DNA from: Streptomyces litmocidini
GTDB lineage: Bacteria > Actinomycetota > Actinomycetes > Streptomycetales > Streptomycetaceae
Length of the DNA: 64,000 nucleotides
Assembly: GCF_014649755.1 (NCBI RefSeq)
Contig: NZ_BMTQ01000024.1
Coordinates: forward strand, 16,341 to 80,340
Reading direction: 5' to 3'
The notes beneath the pieces are model-generated. The model saw only the letters and a program-made list of their open reading frames with translations. It made no database searches and had not been told where the DNA came from. Made by a program: the position numbers and the translations under genes. This document shows positions 47,762 to 57,221 of the stretch, piece after piece (position 1 is the stretch's first letter; the number at the start of each line of letters is the position of its first letter).

Positions 47762-47830
47762 TTGACGGCTCTCCGGACCCCGACCTACATTGCTTCCGTA
47801 TAGCAGAACAGTATTTCCGCATTACGGAAA
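47762..47830 (+). promoter_or_regulatory. gcl promoter with two TTCCG-type operators
   Basis: TTGACG (47762-47767), an 18-bp spacer and TACATT (47786-47791) form a promoter. Immediately downstream are an imperfect dyad TTCCGTATAGCAGAA (from 47794) and a perfect one, TTTCCG-CATTA-CGGAAA (47814-47830). The pair recurs upstream of hyi. A repressor bound here would cover the transcription start. Confidence 0.75.
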
Positions 47831-47897
47831 CAGGCGCCGGGGCCTCCCGAGACGAGGCACCCGCCTGGATCCGCCCGGCCGAAGCAGGAGCACTCCC

Positions 47898-49685
<1,788 letters not shown>

Positions 49686-50705
49686 TCACGGAGCCGTGAG
49701 ACGGCCCCCGCCCCGAGGAGCACCGGGGCGGGGGCCTCCTTGTGCCGCCACCAGGACCGCGCCCGCCTCCGTCCACTCGTACAGCACCGAGCGGCCCGCC
49801 CGCCCCCGCCGTACGAGTCCGGCGTCGAGCAGCACCTTCAGGTGGCGGCCGACCGAGCCGAGGCCCTGGCCGGTGAGCGCCACCAGCTGGCTGGTGGACA
49901 GCGGGGACCCGAGCCGTACGAGCACCCCGGCGCGGGCCGTCCCGAGCAGGGCCCCCAGGGCCTCCGGGACCGTCGGGCCCGCCGCGTCCGCCAGGACTCC
50001 CGCGCAGGCGTAGACGATCGCGTACCGCTCCGTCCCCTCCCAGGACGCCCAGCCGGTCGCCGGCGTCACCGGCACGAACAGCAGACGCCCCCGGTCGACC
50101 GAACGCGGCGGGTAGTCACGGGTGTTGACCTGGAGACGTCCGTCGCCGAGCCAGCGCATCTTCCCCGGGCACAGCTCGTCGAGCGCCGCCGCCCAGCCGC
50201 CGCGGCTCAGCATGGCGGTCCGCGCCATCACGTCGGCCTCCAGGATCCGCCGCCGCCGCGCCCACTCCGGCCGTACCGTCTCCCGCCACACCCAGCCGAG
50301 CACGCCCGCGAGCCGCTCCGGCAGATCACGCGCCGAACGCAGCGGCTCCGGCACGGGGCCTCCGGTCGCCACCGCCAACTGGTCGACGGCATCGTCGGGT
50401 CCGGTGGCCCGGACCGCCTCGACCTCCTCCTCGAAGCTCCGCTCGCGGTCGCCCGGCGGGGTCGGGGTGAGGAAGTCCGCGTTCCAGGTGGGGCCGATCG
50501 CCGCCCGCACGAGCAGCGCGTCGAGCGGCTCGGCCGCGAGTCGCTCCCGGTACGCGGGCAGGTGCCGGCCGAGCCAGGCCCGCTCGCCCGGGTGCGTGGG
50601 GACCGCCGCGTGCAGGGTCTTGAGCGAGGCGACCGTCTCGGCGAGCGGCGAGAGCAGGAACGAACTCCCCGCCAAGGGGTCCGTGCCGATCCGCCACCAG
50701 CCCAT
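49686..50705 (-). CDS. ArsR-type regulator with large N-terminal DUF5937-like domain
   Basis: 339 aa from ATG 50705 (MGWWRIGTDPLAGSSFLLSP). The C-terminal 90 residues are an ArsR winged helix (STSQLVALTGQGLGSVGRHL, VLLDAGLVRRGRAGRSVLYE). The N-terminal 240 residues match the actinobacterial DUF5937 type of ligand-sensing domain. It is divergent from the MFS gene with a perfect dyad over the start region, so it very probably represses that transporter. The stop lies upstream-adjacent to the gcl stop on the other strand. Confidence 0.85.
   Translation of the reverse strand: MGWWRIGTDPLAGSSFLLSPLAETVASLKTLHAAVPTHPGERAWLGRHLPAYRERLAAEPLDALLVRAAIGPTWNADFLTPTPPGDRERSFEEEVEAVRATGPDDAVDQLAVATGGPVPEPLRSARDLPERLAGVLGWVWRETVRPEWARRRRILEADVMARTAMLSRGGWAAALDELCPGKMRWLGDGRLQVNTRDYPPRSVDRGRLLFVPVTPATGWASWEGTERYAIVYACAGVLADAAGPTVPEALGALLGTARAGVLVRLGSPLSTSQLVALTGQGLGSVGRHLKVLLDAGLVRRGRAGRSVLYEWTEAGAVLVAAQGGPRPGAPRGGGRLTAP
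49703..49736. terminator. Bidirectional hairpin terminator after gcl
   Basis: GGCCCCCGCCCCG (49703-49715) and CGGGGCGGGGGCC (49724-49736) form a perfect 13-bp stem with an 8-nt loop. The convergent ArsR gene reads its final codons through this hairpin. Confidence 0.85.
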
Positions 50706-50725
50706 GTTTCGCCTCCCCGCGAAAC
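50706..50725. promoter_or_regulatory. Dyad operator GTTTCGC-N6-GCGAAAC
   Basis: Perfect 7-bp arms (50706-50712 and 50719-50725) lie directly upstream of the ArsR-type gene start and 39 bp before the divergent MFS start, the expected location for autorepression plus transporter control. Confidence 0.7.
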
Positions 50726-50763
50726 AGTACCGGTGGTCCGCCGCACTCTCCGAGACTCCCCGC

Positions 50764-51969
50764 ATGCCCCGCTACCGCGCGCTCTTCCGCACCTCCGAGT
50801 TCACCCCGCTCTTCGTCACCGGCGCCGCCCACACCGCCGCCCAGACCGTCGCCGGACTCGGCCTCGCCACGCTCGTCTTCCGTGCGACCGGGTCCCCGCT
50901 CCTCTCCGCCCTGGCGCTCTTCGGCCCCTCGCTCGCCCAGCTCCTCGGCGCGACCACCCTGCTCTCCGCCGCCGACCGGCTGCCGCCGCGCGCCGCGCTC
51001 GGGGGCATCGCCCTCTTCTTCGCCCTGGGCACCGCCGTCCTGGCGATCCCCGCCCTGCCGACCTGGGCGGTCTTCGTGATCCTGCTCGCGGAGGGGCTCG
51101 CGGCCTCGCTGGGCGGCGGGGTCCGCCACGGGCTCCTGAACGAGATCCTCCCGCGCGAGCAGTACCTCCTGGGCCGCTCCGTGACGAACATGGCCGCCGG
51201 CGCCTGCCAGATCGGCGGCTTCGCCGCGGGCGGGCTCCTCGTCGCCCTGCTCTCGCCCCGCGGCACGGTCCTGGCAGGAGCCGGGCTCTACCTCGCCGCC
51301 GCCCTGGCCGCCCGCCTCGGTCTGGGGGCGCGCCCGCCGCGCGCCGCCGGACGGCCCTCGGTCGCCGAGACCTGGCGCACCAACGGACGGCTCTGGGCCG
51401 TGCCCGCCCGCCGCCGCGCCTACCTCGCGCTCTGGGTGCCGAACGGTCTCGTCGTCGGCTGCGAGTCCCTCTTCGTGCCGTACGCCCCCGAGCGCGCCGG
51501 GCTCCTCTTCGCCTGCGGCGCGCTCGGGATGCTGGCCGGGGACACCGTCGTCGGCCGCTTCCTGCCGGCGCGGCTGCGCGGCGGGGTCCGCTTCCCGCTC
51601 CAGGCGCTGCTCGCGGCCCCGTTCCTGCTGTTCGCGCTCGATCCGGCGCTTCCCCTCGCGCTCGTCCTCGTGACGGTGTCGGCGGTGGGGTACGGGGCGA
51701 GCCTGCTGCACCAGGAACGCCTCATGGCGCTGGTGCCGGAGGAGCTGGGCGGTCACGCCCTCGGGCTGCACACCTCGGGGATGCTGGCGCTCCAGGGGGT
51801 GAGCGCGGCGCTGGCGGGCACTCTCGCCCAGTACACGTCACCGCGCACGGGGATGGTGCTGCTCGCCCTCGCCTCGCTCACGGTGACGTTCCTGCTCGCC
51901 CGGGCCGAAAAAGAAGAAGAGCGCGGAACCAGGGACCGTAAACCTGGTTCCGCGCTCTCCCGTTGGTGA
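50764..51969 (+). CDS. MFS transporter (drug-exporter-like)
   Basis: 401 aa, 10-12 hydrophobic helices (SPLLSALALFGPSLAQLLGA, LLNEILPREQYLLGRSVTNM). It resembles EntS/DHA3-like or AraJ-like actinobacterial exporters; cargo unknown. Divergent from the ArsR-type regulator. The frame runs through a 15-bp-stem hairpin at 51919-51957, giving an unusual polar tail (EEERGTRDRKPGSALSRW). An in-frame ATG at 50704 overlaps the operator and is less likely. Confidence 0.82.
   Translation: MPRYRALFRTSEFTPLFVTGAAHTAAQTVAGLGLATLVFRATGSPLLSALALFGPSLAQLLGATTLLSAADRLPPRAALGGIALFFALGTAVLAIPALPTWAVFVILLAEGLAASLGGGVRHGLLNEILPREQYLLGRSVTNMAAGACQIGGFAAGGLLVALLSPRGTVLAGAGLYLAAALAARLGLGARPPRAAGRPSVAETWRTNGRLWAVPARRRAYLALWVPNGLVVGCESLFVPYAPERAGLLFACGALGMLAGDTVVGRFLPARLRGGVRFPLQALLAAPFLLFALDPALPLALVLVTVSAVGYGASLLHQERLMALVPEELGGHALGLHTSGMLALQGVSAALAGTLAQYTSPRTGMVLLALASLTVTFLLARAEKEEERGTRDRKPGSALSRW
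51919..51957. terminator. Strong hairpin inside the 3' end of the MFS gene
   Basis: GAGCGCGGAACCAGG (51919-51933) pairs perfectly with CCTGGTTCCGCGCTC (51943-51957) around a 9-nt loop. It should act as a terminator, yet it precedes the MFS stop codon by about 10 nt. Confidence 0.75.
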
Positions 51970-52302
51970 CCGCCCGGCGGCACGAGGCTGGCGCGACAGG
52001 ACGTTCGCGTCGCCGGGCGGAGTCTTGGGGTGTTGCGGGTGTTGCGGGTGTTGCGGGTGGGGCGGAGCCCCTCGGGAGGGGGCGTTGGGACCGCGGCGGT
52101 GCCGACGGGCGCCATGGCGGTTCCCCTTCCTTCAGGTCAAGAAGGGGGCCCGGCGTCCTGACCACCGCACTGGCTCGGCGCCGCCGCGGTCCTCACGCTT
52201 GTCCGGTTCGCCGACCACCCCTCATCCGGGCCGGCGATCCGGACCGCGTACCGCACTGACCTCCCGTCAGGTGTGGTACGCAGTCTGGGTGTTGCCGCGC
52301 GA
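51970..52302. other. Intergenic region between MFS and katA with hairpins and a 9-bp triplication
   Basis: No gene seen. It holds a stem-loop with arms CCGCCCGGCG (51970-51979) and CGCCGGGCGG (52011-52020) whose loop contains GGCGCGACAGGAC, three tandem GTGTTGCGG units (52030-52056), and the katA terminator hairpin near its right end. Confidence 0.7.
52246..52281 (-). terminator. Hairpin downstream of katA
   Basis: GCGTACC (52246-52252) pairs with GGTACGC (52275-52281), and CTGAC (52256-52260) with GTCAG (52266-52270), giving an interrupted stem just beyond the catalase stop. Confidence 0.6.
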
Positions 52303-53757
52303 TCAGTCGCGCAGGGCCTCGACGGCCTCGCGGACGCGCTTGCCGTAGTCCGCGTCGGCGGCGGCGAAGTGCGCGATGTTCTTCTCGACGACGTCCTCGC
52401 GGGACACCTGGGACAGACCGCCGGCGATGTTGGCGACCAGGCGCTTCTTCTCGTCCTCGGACATCAGGCGGTAGAGCTCGCCGGCCTGGAAGAAGTCGTC
52501 GTCCTTGGCGTGCTGCGGCGCCTCGTGGGTGCCGGTCCAGCCGTGGACCGCGAGCGGCGCGGAGAGCGCGGCGTCGGTCTGGGCCGGGCCCTGGTACGAG
52601 TTGGGCTCGTAGTTCTTGTCGTGGCGCGAGCCGTTGCGGGTGGCCATGAGGCCGTCGCGGCCGTAGTTGTCGGCCGCGGTCGCCTTGGGGGCGTTCACCG
52701 GGAGCTGGGTGTGGTTCACGCCGAGGCGGTAGCGGTGGGCGTCCGCGTAGGCGAAGAGGCGGCCCTGGAGCATCTTGTCCGGCGAGGGGCCGATGCCCGG
52801 GACGAAGTTGTTCGGGGAGAACGCGGCCTGCTCGACCTCGGCGAAGACGTTGTCCGGGTTGCGGTCGAGGACCAGGCGGCCCACGCGCTGCAGCGGGTAG
52901 TCGGCGTGCGGCCACACCTTGGTGAGGTCGAACGGGTTGAAGCGGTAGTCCGCGGCCTCGGCGGCCGGCATGATCTGGACGTACAGGGTCCAGGAGGGGT
53001 TCACGCCGCGCTCGATCGCCTGGAGCAGGTCGGTCTGGTGCGAGTTGGCGTCCTTGCCGACGAGCTCGGCGGCCTGCTCGGCGGAGAGGGAGCGGATGCC
53101 CTGGTTCGTCTTGAAGTGGTACTTGACGAAGAAGGCCTCGCCCGCCTCGTTGGTCCACTGGTAGGTGTGCGAGCCGTAACCGTTCATGTGACGGTACGAG
53201 GCGGGGATGCCGCGGTCGCCCATGAGCCAGGTGATCTGGTGGGTGGCCTCGGGGGAGTGCGCCCAGAAGTCCCAGACGTTGTCCGGCTCCTGACGGCCCG
53301 TGAAGGGGTCGCGCTTCTGCGAGTGGATGAAGTCGGGGAACTTGATCGGGTCCTTGATGAAGAACACCGGGGTGTTGTTGCCGACGAGGTCGTAGTTGCC
53401 CTCTTCGGTGTAGAACTTCAGGGCGAAGCCGCGGGGGTCGCGCACCGCGTCCGCGCCGCCGAGCGAGTCGGCCACGGTGGAGAAGCGGATGAAGGTCTCG
53501 GTCCGCTTGCCGACCTCGCCGAGGAAGTTCGCCCTGGTGTACGCGGTGACGTCGTCGGTCACCTCGAAGTAGCCGTACGCGCCGGAGCCGCGGGCGTGCA
53601 CCACGCGCTCCGGGATCCGCTCACGGTTGAAGCGCGCGAGCTTCTCCAGCAGGTGCTGGTCCTGGAGGAGGAGGGGGCCACCGACGCCGGCGGTGGCGGA
53701 GTTCTGGTTGTCGGCGACGGGGGCGCCGGACTCGGTCGTAAGCACGCGCTTCGACAT
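52303..53757 (-). CDS. katA: Monofunctional haem catalase
   Basis: 484 aa, the small-subunit clade length. Distal histidine in VVHARGSGAYGYFEV, the asparagine region in GNNTPVFFIKDPIKFPDFIH, and proximal tyrosine in RLFAYADAHRYRLG are all present. It disproportionates hydrogen peroxide in the cytoplasm. Its promoter carries the same 21-bp element as the uraD-uraH-uricase operon, so it is probably induced to remove the peroxide made by uricase. Confidence 0.96.
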   Translation of the reverse strand: MSKRVLTTESGAPVADNQNSATAGVGGPLLLQDQHLLEKLARFNRERIPERVVHARGSGAYGYFEVTDDVTAYTRANFLGEVGKRTETFIRFSTVADSLGGADAVRDPRGFALKFYTEEGNYDLVGNNTPVFFIKDPIKFPDFIHSQKRDPFTGRQEPDNVWDFWAHSPEATHQITWLMGDRGIPASYRHMNGYGSHTYQWTNEAGEAFFVKYHFKTNQGIRSLSAEQAAELVGKDANSHQTDLLQAIERGVNPSWTLYVQIMPAAEAADYRFNPFDLTKVWPHADYPLQRVGRLVLDRNPDNVFAEVEQAAFSPNNFVPGIGPSPDKMLQGRLFAYADAHRYRLGVNHTQLPVNAPKATAADNYGRDGLMATRNGSRHDKNYEPNSYQGPAQTDAALSAPLAVHGWTGTHEAPQHAKDDDFFQAGELYRLMSEDEKKRLVANIAGGLSQVSREDVVEKNIAHFAAADADYGKRVREAVEALRD

Positions 53758-53820
53758 CGTGACCTTCCGTACGGGAGCTCTGCTGGCGGGTGCGAGGAGC
53801 GTAAATTCGCCTCGAACAGC

Positions 53821-53841
53821 ACGTCAACAGTTTGTTGAAAA
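53821..53841 (-). promoter_or_regulatory. Operator/promoter element of katA shared with uraD
   Basis: On the minus strand the element begins TTTTCAACAAACTGTTGACG and ends in T. It contains the dyad TCAACA-AAC-TGTTGA and a TTGACG -35 box, with TTACGC 17 bp further. It matches the uraD element in 20 of 21 positions. Confidence 0.8.
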
Positions 53842-53937
53842 TGAAGTGTGGTGTTCCGGTCGGCGGCGACGCCTGGGCGCGACAGGACAGGTTGTCAGCG
53901 CCGCCGCCGACCGGAAATCAGGGGCCCCGGGAAGGGG

Positions 53938-53967
53938 CTGGGGCCTGACCCGGAGGGCAGGCCCCAG
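53938..53967 (-). terminator. Terminator of the hyi-glxR operon
   Basis: CTGGGGCCTG (53938-53947) and CAGGCCCCAG (53958-53967) form a perfect 10-bp stem with a 10-nt loop, directly after the glxR stop on the minus strand. Confidence 0.75.
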
Positions 53968-53970
53968 GGA

Positions 53971-54861
53971 TCAGACCTGCTGGCCGGAGAGGCGCTCGAC
54001 GGCGCGCAGCAGGGCCGAGTGGTCCAGGCCGCCGTCACCCTGCGCGCGCAGCGAGGCGACGAGCTGGGCGACGACCGCGCCGACCGGGAGGGCCGCGCCG
54101 ACGTTGCGGGCGGCGTCGGTGACGATGCCCATGTCCTTGTGGTGCAGGTCGATCCGGAAGCCGGGCTTGAAGTCCCGGTTCAGGAAGTTGTCCTTCTTGC
54201 GGGTCAGCACGGTCGAGCCGGCCAGACCGCCGTTGAGGACGTCGAGGGCGGCGTTCAGGTCCACGCCCGACTTCTCCAGGAAGACCACGGCCTCGGCGCA
54301 CGCCTGGATGTTGACGGCGACGATCAGCTGGTTGGCGGCCTTCACCGTCTGGCCGGAGCCGTGCGGGCCGCAGAGCACGATGGTCTTGCCGAGGGCCTCC
54401 AGGATCGGGAGGGCCTCGTCGAAGTCGGCCTGCTCGCCGCCGACCATGATCGAGAGCACGGCCTCGATGGCGCCGGCCTCGCCGCCGGAGACGGGCGCGT
54501 CGATGACGCGGACGCCCTTCTCCTTGGCGTTCTTCGCCAGGTCGACCGAGGTCTGCGGGGTGATCGAGGACATGTCCACGATCAGCGCGCCCTGCTTGGC
54601 GTTCTCCAGGATGCCGTCGGGGCCGTAGGCGATGGCCTCGACCTGCGGGGAGGCGGGCACCATCGTGATGATGACGTCGGCGTCCTCGACGGCCTCGGCG
54701 ATCGAGCCGGCCGCGGTGCCGCCGGCGGCGGCCAGGCGGTCCAGCTTGTCCTGCTCCAGGGTGAAGCCGGTGACGGAGTAGCCGGCCTTGATCAGGTTCT
54801 CGGACATGGGGGAGCCCATGATGCCGAGGCCGATCCATGCGATCTTGGGGAGGTTGCTCAT
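53971..54861 (-). CDS. glxR: 2-hydroxy-3-oxopropionate (tartronate semialdehyde) reductase
   Basis: 296 aa from ATG with GAGAGG upstream. Beta-hydroxyacid dehydrogenase features: NAD(P) motif WIGLGIMGSPMSENL, substrate loop DAPVSGGEAGA and catalytic lysine in GQTVKAANQLIV. It reduces tartronate semialdehyde to D-glycerate, the step after Gcl. It lies 44 bp downstream of hyi on the same strand and presumably shares its promoter. Confidence 0.94.
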   Translation of the reverse strand: MSNLPKIAWIGLGIMGSPMSENLIKAGYSVTGFTLEQDKLDRLAAAGGTAAGSIAEAVEDADVIITMVPASPQVEAIAYGPDGILENAKQGALIVDMSSITPQTSVDLAKNAKEKGVRVIDAPVSGGEAGAIEAVLSIMVGGEQADFDEALPILEALGKTIVLCGPHGSGQTVKAANQLIVAVNIQACAEAVVFLEKSGVDLNAALDVLNGGLAGSTVLTRKKDNFLNRDFKPGFRIDLHHKDMGIVTDAARNVGAALPVGAVVAQLVASLRAQGDGGLDHSALLRAVERLSGQQV

Positions 54862-54905
54862 GAGGGTGCCTCTCAAAACAAGGTGATACGGGGAGGGAGC
54901 CTGCG

Positions 54906-55739
54906 TCAGCGGGCCGGGCGGGCCTCGGCGGGCAGCCACTCGAAGGAAGCGGCGGCGTCGGCGGCCTTGTACTCCAGGCCGACCCAGCCGTCGTAACCGG
55001 CCTTCTTCAGCTCGTCGAGGAGCTGCTCGAGCGGCAGGTCGCCGGTGCCCGGCGCGCCGCGGCCCGGGTTGTCCGCGATCTGGACGTGACCGGTCTTGGC
55101 CGCGTACTCCGCGATGACCTGGCTGACGTCCTCGCCGTTCATCGACAGGTGGTAGATGTCGAGGAGGAACTTGGCGTTGCCGAGGCCGGTGGCCGCGTTC
55201 ACCTTGTCGATGACCTCGATCGCGGCGGGGGCGCTCACCAGCGGGTAGAGCGGCGACTCCGGCTTGTTGAGGGTCTCGACGAGGAGGACCGCGCCGATGC
55301 GGTCGGCCGCGCGGGCGGCCAGGACCAGGTTCTCCAGGGCGAGGGTGTCCTGGATCTGCGGGTCCACCCCCTCGACGCGGTTGCCGTAGAGGGCGTTGAG
55401 CGCCTTGCAGCCGACGGAGGCGGCGAAGTCGGCGGCCACCTCGATGTTGGCGCGGAAGCGGTCCGACTCTTCCCCGGGCACGGAGAGTGCTCCGCGGTCC
55501 GGGCCGGGGAGCTGCCCGGCGTAGAAGTTCAGGCCCACCAGCTGGGTGCCGGCGTCCTCAAGGGCCTTCTTGAGGGCGTCGAGCTCGCTCTGCTCGGGGG
55601 TGGCGGTGTCGATCCAGGGCCACCACAGCTCGACCGCCGTGAAGCCCGCCGCGGCGGCGGCCGCGGGGCGCTCCAGGAGCGGGAGTTCCGTGAAGAGGAT
55701 CGACAGGTTCACATCGAAGCGCTGGTCCGAGTATCCCAT
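54906..55739 (-). CDS. hyi: Hydroxypyruvate isomerase
   Basis: 277 aa TIM-barrel (AP endonuclease family 2 fold). FDVNLSILFTELPLLERPAA, ELWWPW, LVETLNKPESPLYPLVSAPA, FLLDIYHLSMNGED and HVQIADNPGRGAPGTGDLPL are the conserved blocks of Hyi/OtnI, with the metal-binding Glu, Asp, His and Gln in place. Interconverts hydroxypyruvate and tartronate semialdehyde. First gene of hyi-glxR; its promoter carries the TTCCG operators also found before gcl. Confidence 0.93.
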   Translation of the reverse strand: MGYSDQRFDVNLSILFTELPLLERPAAAAAAGFTAVELWWPWIDTATPEQSELDALKKALEDAGTQLVGLNFYAGQLPGPDRGALSVPGEESDRFRANIEVAADFAASVGCKALNALYGNRVEGVDPQIQDTLALENLVLAARAADRIGAVLLVETLNKPESPLYPLVSAPAAIEVIDKVNAATGLGNAKFLLDIYHLSMNGEDVSQVIAEYAAKTGHVQIADNPGRGAPGTGDLPLEQLLDELKKAGYDGWVGLEYKAADAAASFEWLPAEARPAR

Positions 55740-55753
55740 GAGGGGCGGCGCTC

Positions 55754-55819
55754 CTTCCGTATTGCGGAAGTAAGTTTCTGTCTGACGGAATGTTGCAAGG
55801 CGGGCGGCGCACTTGTCAA
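55754..55819 (-). promoter_or_regulatory. hyi promoter with two TTCCG-type operators
   Basis: On the minus strand TTGACA (55819-55814), an 18-bp spacer and CAACAT are followed by TTCCGTCAGACAGAA and then CTTCCG-CAATA-CGGAAG (55770-55754). The two dyads have the same sequence type and spacing as those upstream of gcl. Confidence 0.75.
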
Positions 55820-55876
55820 GAGGTCCCCGCAGGTCCGGGGCTCCCGCGGGGGCGGGCGGGGCCTTAGCGTGGGGCC

Positions 55877-56131
55877 ATGGAGCGTTTGAGAGTGGAGTTC
55901 ACGACCGAGCCGTTCGACCTCGACGAGGCACCGGCGCACGCGGTCGTGGCACGTGAGGTCATCCAGGCGGCCGAGCTGGACGCGGTCGACGTAGGCCCCT
56001 TCGGCAACACGGCGGAAGGCGACGCCGACGCGGTGCTCGCCGCCGTCGGCGCCCTGCTGCGCGAGTCCCTCGCGGCCGGCGCCACGCGCGTCTCGCTCCA
56101 GGTGAACGTGATCGGGGAGGACGGGAAGTGA
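55877..56131 (+). CDS. Thiamine-binding (MTH1187/YkoF-like) small protein
   Basis: 84 aa. The sequence MERLRVEFTTEPFDLDEAPA then VDVGPFGNTAEGDADAVLAA and AGATRVSLQVNVIGED follows the pattern of MTH1187-type proteins, which bind thiamine or its pyrimidine. Located between the two purine/glyoxylate transcription units and overlapping the next gene by 4 bp (GTGA). Since Gcl uses ThDP, a cofactor-sensing or storage role is imaginable, but unproven. Confidence 0.7.
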   Translation: MERLRVEFTTEPFDLDEAPAHAVVAREVIQAAELDAVDVGPFGNTAEGDADAVLAAVGALLRESLAAGATRVSLQVNVIGEDGK

Positions 56132-56514
56132 GCGAGCACCCCTTGATCGCGGCGGTGAAGCCCCTGGTGGACGCCATGGGAGCCGAGCTGCTCGTCCCCG
56201 CGCAGGCGGAGGCCGACGACGTCGTCCTGTCCTGGGAGGGCGAGGACGTGCTCGCCGTGCGCCTGCCCCAGCTCTCGGACTCCCTGGACCACATCCTCGC
56301 GGCGATGGAGCGGCGGCACGGGATGCCGTTGGCCGAACTGGACCGCAAGGCGAAGCAGGAGGTCGTCCGGAGCCTGGAGGCGCGCGGTGCCTTCTCGGTG
56401 CGGCACGGGGTGGAGACGGTGGCGGGCGCGCTCGGCGTCAGCCGCTTCACGGTGTACAACTACCTGAACCGGGAGACCGCCCTGAACAGGGAAAAAGCCG
56501 CCAAGGCCGAGTAG
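56128..56514 (+). CDS. DauR-like HTH_22 regulator of the urate locus (candidate)
   Basis: 128 aa. The C-terminal half, ELDRKAKQEVVRSLEARGAF then VETVAGALGVSRFTVYNYLN, is the YheO/DauR-type helix-turn-helix. The N-terminal 60 residues lack the full PAS-like YheO domain and are of unknown type. GTG start overlaps the upstream stop. A canonical terminator follows. It sits right before the uraD operon and could be the protein that binds the TCAACA/TGTTGA element, though IclR or other regulators outside the window are equally possible. Confidence 0.75.
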   Translation: MSEHPLIAAVKPLVDAMGAELLVPAQAEADDVVLSWEGEDVLAVRLPQLSDSLDHILAAMERRHGMPLAELDRKAKQEVVRSLEARGAFSVRHGVETVAGALGVSRFTVYNYLNRETALNREKAAKAE

Positions 56515-56532
56515 TTGATCATGCGTGACCGG

Positions 56533-56564
56533 AAGCCGTCGTCCAGATGTCGGGACGACGGCTT
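56533..56564 (+). terminator. Rho-independent terminator after the HTH gene
   Basis: AAGCCGTCGTCC (56533-56544) pairs with GGACGACGGCTT (56553-56564), a 12-bp stem followed by two more T residues. Confidence 0.85.
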
Positions 56565-56577
56565 TTGTGTGGCCGAG

Positions 56578-56620
56578 TTTTCAACAAAGTGTTGACGTCG
56601 TGTTGCGGAGGGCGTTAGCT
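56578..56620 (+). promoter_or_regulatory. uraD operon promoter with the katA-type operator
   Basis: The element begins TTTTCAACAAAGTGTTGACG (56578-56597). Its TTGACG serves as -35, and after 17 bp TTAGCT (56615-56620) serves as -10. The dyad TCAACA/TGTTGA overlaps the -35, consistent with repression. Confidence 0.8.
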
Positions 56621-56669
56621 ATCCGCAGCCCGTCCGACGCACAGCGAAAAACAGCCACGGAGGCTTCCC

Positions 56670-57221
56670 GTGACTTCAGGTACGACACCGGGCCTCACCC
56701 GGTTCAACACCTCCTCGGACAGCGAGGCCGTCGCCGCGCTCCACGAGGTGTGTTCCAGTTCGGCGTGGGGGAGCAAGGTCCTCGCCCAGCGCCCGTACTC
56801 CACCGCCGAAGCCCTCTTCCTCGCCAGCGACGCCGCCATGGCCGAGCTGACCGCCGAGGATCTGGCCGAGGCGATGGCGGGGCACCCGCCGATCGGTCGT
56901 CCGAAGGCAGGGGACCCGACCTCCTCCCGCGAGCAGAGCGGGATGGCCGGCGCCTCCGCGGAGCTCAAGGCCGAGATGCTCGAACTGAACCTGGCCTATC
57001 AGGAGAAGTTCGGCCATGTCTTCCTCATCTGCGCCACCGGCAGGACCGGGGAGCAGATGCGCGACGCGGTCCGGGAACGGATCGGGAACTCGCCCGAGAA
57101 GGAGCGGGAGATCGTCCGCACCGAACTGGGCAAGATCAACCGCATCCGGCTGAACCGTCTCGTGGAGACCACCGAGAACCCCGAGACCTCCGAGACCTCC
57201 GAGGAAGAGAGCTCCGCATGA
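56670..57221 (+). CDS. uraD: OHCU decarboxylase
   Basis: 183 aa from GTG. 2-oxo-4-hydroxy-4-carboxy-5-ureidoimidazoline decarboxylase, forming S-allantoin. The family signature MAGHPPIGRP contains the catalytic histidine, and HVFLICATGRTGEQM is the C-terminal conserved block. The residues after about 165 are an acidic Thr/Glu/Ser tail (ENPETSETSEEESSA). First gene of uraD-uraH-uricase, with 4-bp overlap to uraH. Confidence 0.95.
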   Translation: MTSGTTPGLTRFNTSSDSEAVAALHEVCSSSAWGSKVLAQRPYSTAEALFLASDAAMAELTAEDLAEAMAGHPPIGRPKAGDPTSSREQSGMAGASAELKAEMLELNLAYQEKFGHVFLICATGRTGEQMRDAVRERIGNSPEKEREIVRTELGKINRIRLNRLVETTENPETSETSEEESSA

